This document shows, piece after piece, positions 37,286 through 45,010 of a DNA stretch of 64,000 nt. How positions within the stretch are numbered: position 1 is the first letter of the stretch; every line of letters begins with the position of its first letter. A program made the translations under genes and the position numbers. Source of the DNA: SVEL01 sp964573715 (lineage in GTDB: Bacteria > Bacillota > Clostridia > Lachnospirales > Lachnospiraceae). The notes below the pieces were generated by a model, which searched no databases, had not been told where the DNA came from, and saw only the letters and a list, made by a program, of their open reading frames with translations. The DNA is taken from the NCBI GenBank assembly GCA_964573715.1, contig CAZNKR010000005.1:1-64000 (forward strand). Direction: 5' to 3'.

Positions 37286-37323
37286 ATTATATATCAATAT
37301 CGGGAGAATTGTCCCCCGATATT
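37286..37323 (-). promoter_or_regulatory. clpC promoter overlapped by an inverted repeat
   Basis: A -10 TATAAT (37286-37291) lies 18 bases from a weak -35 GGGACA (37310-37315). A 9-bp inverted repeat AATATCGGG / CCCGATATT (37296-37304 / 37315-37323) spans the spacer and -35 box and could be an operator, or a weak terminator for the cohesin gene. It resembles neither a CtsR box nor CIRCE. Confidence 0.5.
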
Positions 37324-37349
37324 CATTAATTTTATTTATTATTTATATT

Positions 37350-39383
37350 TTAGACATCTATATCGTCTAAAAGCTTATCAAGTACTTTATCTAATTCTTC
37401 TTCATCTAAAGATTTTGAAACATCATCTAGTAATTTGGAAAGCTCAATTGTATCATCCAAATTTACCTTGCTTTCCTTATATTCAACTTTTTCTTCATCT
37501 ACTTTACTAGCTTCATCTACTTTACTAGCTTCATCTACTTTACTAGCTTCATCTACTTCGTTTGATTCATCTACTTCGTTTGATTCATCTACTTTGCTAG
37601 CTTCCACTACTTCGTTTGATTCATCTTCTTTGTTTGCTTCTTCTGTTTTATTAGCTTCTTCTACTTCATTAGCTTCTTCTGTTTCATTAGCTTCCTCTAC
37701 TTCATTAGCTTCCTCTACTTCATTAGCTTCTTCTGTTTCGTTAGCTTCCTTTACTTCGTTTGTTTCCTCTACTTCGTTTGTTTCCTCTACTTCGTTAGCT
37801 TCCACTACTTCATTAGCTTCTTCTGTTTCGTTTGCTTCCTCTACTTCGTTTGCTTCTTCTGTTTCGTCTAATTCGTCAGTTTCGTCCACTTCATAGTTTT
37901 CGTCTAATTCTTCGTATTCGCCTTCTTCATCATATTCATCATCTTTTGAATATTTGTTTCTACCATTGGTAATGATGGTAATAATGATTCCTATCAATAA
38001 AATAACTACTGTAATAGCAATGATTAAAATAACTCTATTTTGAAAATTTAATTTGTTTATTTCATCATTCTGTTGAACTTGTACATCTTCTGGAATTACT
38101 GCACCCTCTTCACTTGAAATAGTAAAATACTTCATCATAGTTGAGTTTTCGCTATCATAAAAATAAAAGTCTTTTTTTCCGTTGCAGTCCATTGCATATA
38201 CAATATATACTTTACTATCATCTGTTGAATATACATCAACTGTATTATTTCCAATATTGGCACTGTTAAGCTGATAGTTTTTTGGTATTTTTACATCTTC
38301 TACATCCGATGGCATTTCAAGTATAATAAACTTATTTGAAATTACATTTACTTCTACATATTTGTAAAATTCATCTTCATTCTTTATATATACAAATAAC
38401 TCAATATTTCCATCATCTGTTTTTAGGCCCAAAATTACCAGTTGAGTTCCCAATCCATTTAATGACTTAATAATCATTCCTTTATATTCATAGTCTGTAA
38501 TTTCATACCCTTCTGGAATAGTAACTGAATCATCAATATTTACTACAGAGTATTTCTTATCTCCAATTGTTACATTATTACCTGTTTGTGTTGTAGTATC
38601 AGACTCAAGTTGTGAAGTTGTTTCTGAGTCAGGCTTTACTACAGCTATTTTATATTGCTTTTTAGAACCATCCTCTGCTTTTACAGTAATAACAACATTA
38701 TTGTTTCCAACTACCAATTCGTTTCCCGAAACAGATACTGTTGATTTCGAGTCGTTTGCTGTGGCTGTTATAGCTAATCGTTTAACCGTTGAAGCAACAT
38801 TTAAGCTATAATTTGTTACATCCTTAGAAAATTCAGGCCAATACCAGGCTTGAGCTGTTGAACCATCCTCATTCTCAGCATAAACTGAAAGATTTGACAA
38901 ACTATTATCAGAAGAAACTGAAACTGGTGAAGTAACCGTAACTGTTCCAGTTCCTGCATTAAGTGTCATATCCTTTATATCTTCATCATAAAATACACTT
39001 TCTGCTGTAAAATATACTGAATGACTTCCTACCGTCTTTGTATTAAAAACAAGTGAAATATTAATATTCTTTGATTCACAAGTCTGGCTATAAATTCTTA
39101 TTCTGCCATTTCCTCCACTTACATCTCCATCGGGAAAAGACCCAGATACAAACTCTAATGCTGATACATCATATTGAATGTAAGCATCAACACCCCATAT
39201 AGAGGAATTTGAAGATAAACCTACATTTAGTGTGACCTGCCCGCCCACAACTGCACTACCGTTTCCAACAGTTGCATTAATGCTAGCTGCGTAAGAATCT
39301 ACATTAACATTTGTAAAACAAATTAATGTCATTAATATAGCTAAAAATAATCCGTGAATTTTCTTATTCGTCTTTTTTTTCAT
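37350..39383 (-). CDS. Membrane-anchored cohesin-domain protein with repetitive acidic cytoplasmic tail
   Basis: The 677 residues start with a signal peptide (about 1-33). A cohesin-like beta sandwich (about 35-150) has typical openings VVGGQVTLNVGL and WGVDAYIQYDVSALEFVSG. A cadherin-like beta-sandwich domain follows (about 158-248), then a further unassigned extracellular region (265-440) and one membrane helix (about 449-470, VILIIAITVVILLIGIIITI). The cytoplasmic tail (475-677) is strongly acidic, with six-residue repeats of EEANEV/EEANET and DEASKV types. The adjacent upstream gene ends in a dockerin, so this protein probably holds dockerin-bearing enzymes at the cell surface. Binding is inferred, not shown. 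Confidence 0.85.
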   Translation of the reverse strand: MKKKTNKKIHGLFLAILMTLICFTNVNVDSYAASINATVGNGSAVVGGQVTLNVGLSSNSSIWGVDAYIQYDVSALEFVSGSFPDGDVSGGNGRIRIYSQTCESKNINISLVFNTKTVGSHSVYFTAESVFYDEDIKDMTLNAGTGTVTVTSPVSVSSDNSLSNLSVYAENEDGSTAQAWYWPEFSKDVTNYSLNVASTVKRLAITATANDSKSTVSVSGNELVVGNNNVVITVKAEDGSKKQYKIAVVKPDSETTSQLESDTTTQTGNNVTIGDKKYSVVNIDDSVTIPEGYEITDYEYKGMIIKSLNGLGTQLVILGLKTDDGNIELFVYIKNEDEFYKYVEVNVISNKFIILEMPSDVEDVKIPKNYQLNSANIGNNTVDVYSTDDSKVYIVYAMDCNGKKDFYFYDSENSTMMKYFTISSEEGAVIPEDVQVQQNDEINKLNFQNRVILIIAITVVILLIGIIITIITNGRNKYSKDDEYDEEGEYEELDENYEVDETDELDETEEANEVEEANETEEANEVVEANEVEETNEVEETNEVKEANETEEANEVEEANEVEEANETEEANEVEEANKTEEANKEDESNEVVEASKVDESNEVDESNEVDEASKVDEASKVDEASKVDEEKVEYKESKVNLDDTIELSKLLDDVSKSLDEEELDKVLDKLLDDIDV
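37492..37875. repeat. 18-bp coding repeats in the cohesin protein tail
   Basis: Imperfect 18-bp units (plus strand TTCATTAGCTTCTTCTAC-like and TTACTAGCTTCATCTAC-like) code for six-residue acidic repeats. Several neighbouring units are identical, a pattern expected to gain and lose copies. Confidence 0.8.
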
Positions 39384-39395
39384 ATGAAGCTCCTA

Positions 39396-41438
39396 CTAAT
39401 TTTGGTTTATAGTTCTTTGTCCTAAATTATATTTCCTAAGAACTAATGCGTCCTTTAGATTTACACCATCTCCAGCTCGGTCTACATCACCTGCTGTTAA
39501 ATAGAATCCACTCAGTTTATTAGTTCCTAAATTATGTTTTCTAATGAACAATGCATCTTTTAAATCTATTATTCCATCACCATTGACATCTCCATATAAA
39601 ACGAAGGTAAACTCTGCTATTTTAGCATCCGTACTGTCTTTGACAATAACCTTATCTCCAGTACCAATATAGCCAGTTGTTTTTACTTTACCTGCTGCAT
39701 CAGTAATAGTGATTGTTCCATTTGTTACAGTAAATTTAGATACTGCTGTACTTATAGACATTTGAGGTGATAAACCTCTAATGATTTTTGCTGAATCGTC
39801 TTTTACCAAAGTGGTTGTATATGTTGTTGAAACTGTAGGAGTTGATGGTGTAGAAGGTGTTGTTGCCTCTTTTCTTACTATAGTCAACGTGTAATTTCTA
39901 ACATCTCCATTTTCAGCAGTAACTTTAATTGTATATTTATTTGATCCAACATTAAGTGTTTTATTTCCTGCACCAACAACCGTTGCTTTAGAATCATAAG
40001 CTACTGCTGTTATTGTAGCACTCGTAGTAGTATTTGGAACAGTAACTGTAAAATCTAAATTGTCTATTGGTTTACTAGCAATAAATGTAGGTGTTAACGT
40101 TGCTCCCGAAACGCCTAAGGATTTAAGTGCATTATTGGGGCTACCATCTTTAGTTGGACATGTACAAGTTTCTGTTGGCATATTTGTGTAGACCGGAATA
40201 GTAAAAACAAAATTGCTTGTATTTTTCATTTCAGAAGTGTATGCAGCTGCTATTCTACCACCTTCAAGCTTTGCTGCCTGTATATTAGTCATGTATTGAT
40301 GCCAATACGGTGAAACTAAATCAAACTTTTTATAATAAGCAGTATTTTGACCTCTGCTAATATAATCGCTAGCCAGCTTTATAGCTCCGCCGACAATAGA
40401 TGCATATCTTGTATTCCAAGGTCTAAGTGTAGCTGTATCTGTTCTTTTGGCAAATGATAATGCATTTAATATTGGAGTTGCACCTGTATTTGCACCCCAA
40501 TTATAGTAGTTGTATATTCCAAGGTATCCTTCAACTGTACCAGAAATACTATCTGATGTTCCCGCTGCGCCAATCTCTTGAATAATACTAGATGCAAGGT
40601 GATAAGGATTAACATTTGCTTTATTTGCAGCATCCATTAATGCCGAACTATAGGTTTGATTATTTTCAATCTTACCATTTGCCATAAATGTATTTTTAAT
40701 AAGAGTCTTTACACCATCTTCAGTTTGTAGTAATGGTTGATAGTTTAAGGATTCAAACTGGAATATGTAGGTTTCATCAAGGAAATTACGTGGATCAAGG
40801 AAATATGCTACTAATTCCTTTGATGCTGCCACCCAATTACTTCCTTCAAGTATTGTCCATTCACTTTTGGTCCAATCATAGGATGAACCACCCGTCATTT
40901 TCCATGAACTAATATTGTTTTTTTCCACAAGACTTCGTCCAATCACATCAGCCTCAGCAGTCAATACCTCAGTCCATGTCTTATTAATAATATCAGCCTT
41001 AAATACCCAATTTGGGTATTTTTCGTGCAATGACCTAAGGGCAGGCTTGTAGGAATCTGGAAATNNNNNNNNNNNNNNNNNNNNNNNNNNNNNNNNNNNN
41101 NNNNNNNNNNNNNNNNNNNNNNNNNNNNNNNNNNNNNNNNNNNNNNNNNNNNNNNNNNNNNNNNTTTGATACCACAAGCTTCCGTCTGACGCATATTTTT
41201 CTCCTATAATGGTGACTGATGCACCATTTGTAAGAGAGGCGACTACACTATATCTTGTTCCTGCATCCTTTCTAACATTTAACTTTGATGTTGAGTTTAC
41301 TCCAGTTACTACAGCTGCTCTTTCGTCATATCCATATGCAGTTGTGTAATTAAAATTAGCAAAAGAGCCAATTATTATTGATATAAGTAATATATAGCAA
41401 ATAATATTAGCTCCTTGCCTTGAAAACTTATGCTTCAT
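39396..41438 (-). CDS. Secreted glucosaminidase with SH3b, cadherin-like and dockerin domains (assembly gap)
   Basis: Signal-anchor N-terminus (about 13-35), an SH3b domain (about 42-92 into the gap), and a LytG-type N-acetylglucosaminidase domain (from FPDSYKPALRSLHEKYPNW to about 400; candidate catalytic Glu in SSIIQEIGAAGTSD). A cadherin-like beta sandwich (about 435-520) follows, and then a C-terminal type I dockerin: DVNGDGIIDLKD plus helix, then DVDRAGDGVNLKD plus helix. It should cut peptidoglycan sugars outside the cell and dock to a cohesin. The cohesin protein gene follows after 12 bases. The 100 N probably hide SH3b sequence, so the length is not certain. The start overlaps the purD end by 11 bases and has an AGGAAAGG site. 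Confidence 0.88.
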   Translation of the reverse strand: MKHKFSRQGANIICYILLISIIIGSFANFNYTTAYGYDERAAVVTGVNSTSKLNVRKDAGTRYSVVASLTNGASVTIIGEKYASDGSLWYQXXXXXXXXXXXXXXXXXXXXXXXXXXXXXXXXXXFPDSYKPALRSLHEKYPNWVFKADIINKTWTEVLTAEADVIGRSLVEKNNISSWKMTGGSSYDWTKSEWTILEGSNWVAASKELVAYFLDPRNFLDETYIFQFESLNYQPLLQTEDGVKTLIKNTFMANGKIENNQTYSSALMDAANKANVNPYHLASSIIQEIGAAGTSDSISGTVEGYLGIYNYYNWGANTGATPILNALSFAKRTDTATLRPWNTRYASIVGGAIKLASDYISRGQNTAYYKKFDLVSPYWHQYMTNIQAAKLEGGRIAAAYTSEMKNTSNFVFTIPVYTNMPTETCTCPTKDGSPNNALKSLGVSGATLTPTFIASKPIDNLDFTVTVPNTTTSATITAVAYDSKATVVGAGNKTLNVGSNKYTIKVTAENGDVRNYTLTIVRKEATTPSTPSTPTVSTTYTTTLVKDDSAKIIRGLSPQMSISTAVSKFTVTNGTITITDAAGKVKTTGYIGTGDKVIVKDSTDAKIAEFTFVLYGDVNGDGIIDLKDALFIRKHNLGTNKLSGFYLTAGDVDRAGDGVNLKDALVLRKYNLGQRTINQN
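41065..41164. other. Assembly gap in the glucosaminidase gene
   Basis: Exactly 100 N between the first SH3b half and the catalytic domain. Unlike the other gaps, its flanks show no short tandem repeat; duplicated SH3b modules would explain it. Confidence 0.85.
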
Positions 41439-42699
41439 AAATTGCCTTTCCTATATCATTTCGCATATATTTGTTTTCAAACTCTATAAGTTTTGTAGCT
41501 TCATAAGCATTGGCTCTAGCTGCCTTTAGGTTATCACCTTTAGCAACAACTCCTAATACTCTTCCGCCATTTGTAACAATATCCCCGTCTGCAAACTTCG
41601 TGCCTGCATGAAATACATAATATCCATCTTTATCATCAAACTTCTCTAATCCATATATAGGGAAGCCTTTTTCATAATGTTCTGGATATCCATCTGACGC
41701 TAATACAACACAAACTGCTGCATTATCCTCAAACTCAAGATTGATTTTATCCAAAGTGCCATCAATACATGCTTCAAAAACATCTACAATGTCATTCTTC
41801 ATTCGAGGAAGAACAACCTGTGTTTCTGGATCACCAAATCTTGCATTGTATTCTAATACCTTTGGTCCTTCTTCTGTTAGCATAAGGCCAAAGAAAATAA
41901 TACCTTTAAAAGTTCTGCCTTCAGATTTCATTGCATCAACAGATTTTTGATATATATATTTGTGGCAAAATTCATCCACTTCCTTTGTATAGAAAGGACT
42001 TGGAGAAAATGTTCCCATACCGCCAGTGTTTAGTCCCTCGTCACCGTCCTTTGCACGTTTGTGATCCTGTGACGAAGTCATAATTCTAATATTGTCTCCA
42101 TCTACAAAGGAAAGAACTGAAACCTCTCTACCGGTCATGAATTCTTCCACAACTATACGATTACCAGCTGAGCCAAACTGCTTATCTAGCATCAAAGTCT
42201 TTACACCCTCAAAGGCTTCTTCTTTTGTATTACAAATAAGTACGCCTTTGCCAAGAGCAAGTCCATCCGCTTTAAGAACTATTGGATACTTTGAAGTTTC
42301 TAAATATTCAAGTGCAGCTTCTGGTGAATCAAATGTTTCATATGTAGCAGTTGGTATATCGTACTTTTTCATAAGATCCTTTGAAAATGCCTTTGAGCCT
42401 TCAAGAATTGCTGCATTCTTTCTAGGTCCAAATACTCTAAGACCATTTGCTTTAAATTCATCTACGATACCACCAACTAGCGGGTCATCCATTCCTATAA
42501 TAGTTAGGTCAATGGAATTTTCTTTTGCAAATGCTATAAGCTTATCAAATTCCATTGCTCCGATATTTACACATTCTGCTATACCTGCTATTCCTGCATT
42601 GCCCGGAGCACAATATATCTTGTCAACCTTTGGGCTTTTAGCTACCTTCCATGCAATAGCATGTTCTCTTCCGCCACTTCCAACTATTAAAACTTTCAT
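41428..42699 (-). CDS. purD: Phosphoribosylamine-glycine ligase
   Basis: Second step of purine synthesis, joining glycine to phosphoribosylamine with ATP. The 423 residues have the N-terminal VLIVGSGGREHAIAWK, an ATP-grasp core (KADGLALGKGV, ARFGDPETQ) and normal length. The ATG at 42699 is preferred because GGAGG lies 6 bases upstream; an in-frame ATG 12 bases earlier has none. It follows purN by 23 bases. Its stop lies 11 bases inside the next gene, the secreted glucosaminidase. Confidence 0.97.
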   Translation of the reverse strand: MKVLIVGSGGREHAIAWKVAKSPKVDKIYCAPGNAGIAGIAECVNIGAMEFDKLIAFAKENSIDLTIIGMDDPLVGGIVDEFKANGLRVFGPRKNAAILEGSKAFSKDLMKKYDIPTATYETFDSPEAALEYLETSKYPIVLKADGLALGKGVLICNTKEEAFEGVKTLMLDKQFGSAGNRIVVEEFMTGREVSVLSFVDGDNIRIMTSSQDHKRAKDGDEGLNTGGMGTFSPSPFYTKEVDEFCHKYIYQKSVDAMKSEGRTFKGIIFFGLMLTEEGPKVLEYNARFGDPETQVVLPRMKNDIVDVFEACIDGTLDKINLEFEDNAAVCVVLASDGYPEHYEKGFPIYGLEKFDDKDGYYVFHAGTKFADGDIVTNGGRVLGVVAKGDNLKAARANAYEATKLIEFENKYMRNDIGKAIYEA

Positions 42700-42722
42700 G
42701 GTAACCTCCATATGAATATGTA

Positions 42723-43346
42723 TTATTTTAGTATTACTTTATTATCTTTTATCTCAATTCGACCATTTGCAATATAATCAATAGCCTTTGGCATAATAAC
42801 CCATTCTGCTTCTTCCATTACTCTTTGTTGAAGAGTCTTTGGAGTGTCTGTAGCTAAAACTTCAACAGTCTTTTGAAAAATAATAGGACCTGTATCTGTA
42901 CCTTCATCAACAAAATGAACAGTTGCGCCTGTTACCTTAACACCACGTTCTAATGCCTTTTCATGAACCTTAAGTCCGTAAAAACCAGTTCCACAAAAAG
43001 CTGGAATAAGTGATGGATGTATATTGATAATTCGGTTACTGTACTTTTTAATAAGAGCGCTTGGTAAAACAACTAAACATCCAGCCAAAACGATTAAATC
43101 CAACTTGTAGCTATCGATAGTCTCAATAAGTGCTTTGTTAAAATCTTCTCTTTCGATAAAATCTTTAGGAGAAACACATACAGCATCAATATTATGCTTC
43201 TTTGCTCTTTCTAGTGCAAATGCGTTTTTGTTGTTACTAATAACCACTTCTATGCTGGCATTGGTAATGTTTCCATTGTCAATACCATCAATAATAGCCT
43301 GTAAATTAGTACCACCACCGGATACTAACACACCTATTCTTAGCAT
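42723..43346 (-). CDS. purN: Phosphoribosylglycinamide formyltransferase
   Basis: Third purine step, using 10-formyl-THF. The 207 residues contain VLVSGGGTNLQAIID, catalytic INIHPSLIPAF and the later VHFVDEGTDTGPII. It overlaps purM by 7 bases and precedes purD. Confidence 0.97.
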   Translation of the reverse strand: MLRIGVLVSGGGTNLQAIIDGIDNGNITNASIEVVISNNKNAFALERAKKHNIDAVCVSPKDFIEREDFNKALIETIDSYKLDLIVLAGCLVVLPSALIKKYSNRIINIHPSLIPAFCGTGFYGLKVHEKALERGVKVTGATVHFVDEGTDTGPIIFQKTVEVLATDTPKTLQQRVMEEAEWVIMPKAIDYIANGRIEIKDNKVILK

Positions 43347-44371
43347 AAGGTTACTCCCTTTTCTCCTGCTTCAACCTTACCTAAAACAAAAGCTTTATCT
43401 CCAGCAGCTTCTACTGCCTTAATAGCAGCATCAGCATCCTTAGGGTCAACAGCAAGAACCATACCAACACCCATGTTAAATGTGTTGTACATCATCTCTT
43501 CTGCAATATCTCCGTCTGCCATAAGCATCTTAAAGATTGGAGGAACATCATAACTATTTTTATTTACAACTGCTCTAATACCATCTGGAAGCATTCTAGG
43601 AATATTTTCGTAGAAACCACCACCTGTAATATGTGAACAGCCTTTGATTTTAATGCCAGCGGTCTTAACATTTGTAAGAGCCTTAACATATATTCTTGTA
43701 GGAACAATAAGAGCCTCTCCTAATGTGCAGCCTAAAGAATCGTAATATGTATTTAATGCTTCTTCTGTCATTTTAAATACTTTTCTAACAAGTGAGAAAC
43801 CATTGCTATGTACACCACTTGAAGCAATACCAATAAGTGTATCTCCAGCTTTAATGTTTTCTCCTGTAATAAGGTCTTTTCTATCAACAACACCAACTGC
43901 AAAGCCAGCTAAATCATATTCATCCTGTGGCATTAATCCTGGATGTTCTGCAGTTTCACCACCAATAAGTGCACAACCAGACTGTTTACAGCCTTCTGCT
44001 ACACCACTAACGATAGTTGCAACTTTTTCTGGATAGTTTTTTCCACATGCAATATAGTCTAGGAAAAATAATGGTTCTCCACCTGCGCATACAACATCAT
44101 TTACACACATAGCAACTGCATCAATACCAATTGTATCATGCTTGTCTAAGATAAATGCAAGCTTAACCTTTGTTCCACATCCATCTGTACCAGATAAAAG
44201 AACTGGATCTTCCATTTCTTTAATCTTTGCTAATGAGAATGCACCTGAAAATCCACCAAGGTTGCCTAAAACCTCTGGTCTCATAGTACCTTTAACTGCA
44301 CTCTTCATAAGTTCTACTGACTTGTATCCTGCCTCAATATCAACACCTGAGTTTTTGTAATCCATTTTCAT
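43340..44371 (-). CDS. purM: Phosphoribosylformylglycinamidine cyclo-ligase
   Basis: Makes AIR, the fifth purine intermediate. The 343 residues start with the typical DYKNSGVDIEAGYKSVELMK and contain GTDGCGTKVKLAF and ITGGGFYENIPRML. An AAAGG site precedes the ATG. It lies 9 bases after purE in the purEMND operon. Confidence 0.97.
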   Translation of the reverse strand: MKMDYKNSGVDIEAGYKSVELMKSAVKGTMRPEVLGNLGGFSGAFSLAKIKEMEDPVLLSGTDGCGTKVKLAFILDKHDTIGIDAVAMCVNDVVCAGGEPLFFLDYIACGKNYPEKVATIVSGVAEGCKQSGCALIGGETAEHPGLMPQDEYDLAGFAVGVVDRKDLITGENIKAGDTLIGIASSGVHSNGFSLVRKVFKMTEEALNTYYDSLGCTLGEALIVPTRIYVKALTNVKTAGIKIKGCSHITGGGFYENIPRMLPDGIRAVVNKNSYDVPPIFKMLMADGDIAEEMMYNTFNMGVGMVLAVDPKDADAAIKAVEAAGDKAFVLGKVEAGEKGVTLC

Positions 44372-44380
44372 AAATCCTTT

Positions 44381-44887
44381 CTACTTGCAATAATTTTTGT
44401 GTCCAACTTTTTCAAGTTTTTCAGCCTTTGCTACAACAGCGTCTTTCATACCTTCAGAGTATTTTTTTAATTTTTCTAAAAGTTCACTATCACTTGTAGC
44501 TAATATCTTAGCAGCAAGTAATCCTGCGTTTAGTCCACCATTGATAGCTACTGTAGCCACTGGAATCCCAGATGGCATCTGTACTATAGAATAAAGAGAA
44601 TCTACACCACCAAGTGATTTTGTATAAATAGGTACGCCTACAACTGGCATAGGGAATATAGCTGCTGCCATGCCTGGTAAATGAGCGGCACCACCTGCTC
44701 CAGCAATGATTACCTTAATACCTTTTGATTCTGCTGATTTTGCGTAGTCAAAAAAAATGTCAGGTTCTCTATGAGCTGAAATAATAGTCATATCATACTC
44801 AATGCCTAACTCCTCTAAAATATCAGCAGCCTTGCCCATAATCTCAAGATCTGAGTCGCTACCCATAATAATACCAACTTTAGCCAT
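44381..44887 (-). CDS. purE: N5-carboxyaminoimidazole ribonucleotide mutase
   Basis: Interconverts N5-CAIR and CAIR in purine synthesis. The 168 residues carry the N-terminal GSDSDLEIM, SAHREPD and AGAGGAAHLPGM motifs of class I PurE. No purK is seen here. It is the first gene of the purEMND operon. Confidence 0.97.
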   Translation of the reverse strand: MAKVGIIMGSDSDLEIMGKAADILEELGIEYDMTIISAHREPDIFFDYAKSAESKGIKVIIAGAGGAAHLPGMAAAIFPMPVVGVPIYTKSLGGVDSLYSIVQMPSGIPVATVAINGGLNAGLLAAKILATSDSELLEKLKKYSEGMKDAVVAKAEKLEKVGHKNYCK

Positions 44888-44972
44888 GTTTTTTCTCCTT
44901 TTACAATAAATTCTTAGGTTTTTAACGATTAACTCATCTTTTGTATTATAAACTTAAAATAATACAACATAT

Positions 44973-45001
44973 ATTTTACTTTATCTACTAGGTCAAGTCA
45001 A
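44973..45001 (-). promoter_or_regulatory. purEMND promoter
   Basis: Minus-strand TTGACT (44996-45001), 17-base spacer, TAAAAT (44973-44978), giving a start near 44966 and an 80-base leader. No purine riboswitch or PurR box is recognised. By gene order the same transcript could reach the glucosaminidase and cohesin genes. Confidence 0.65.
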
Positions 45002-45010
45002 TGAATAAGA

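Noticed and set aside
37242..37349. CtsR or CIRCE heat-shock operator at clpC
   Set aside because: Neither the CtsR heptad repeat nor the CIRCE inverted repeat is present; only an unrelated inverted repeat is seen.
37435..37896. Plus-strand frame of 153 codons rich in Ser, Ala and Leu
   Set aside because: It is the antisense of the acidic repeat tail of the cohesin protein and has no ribosome site.
37350..41438. Cellulosome gene cluster
   Set aside because: There is a cohesin and a dockerin but no scaffoldin with multiple cohesins, no carbohydrate-binding module and no plant-polysaccharide hydrolase; the enzyme is a peptidoglycan glucosaminidase.
44888..45010. Purine riboswitch ahead of purE
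   Set aside because: The leader is only about 80 bases and lacks the conserved purine aptamer loops.
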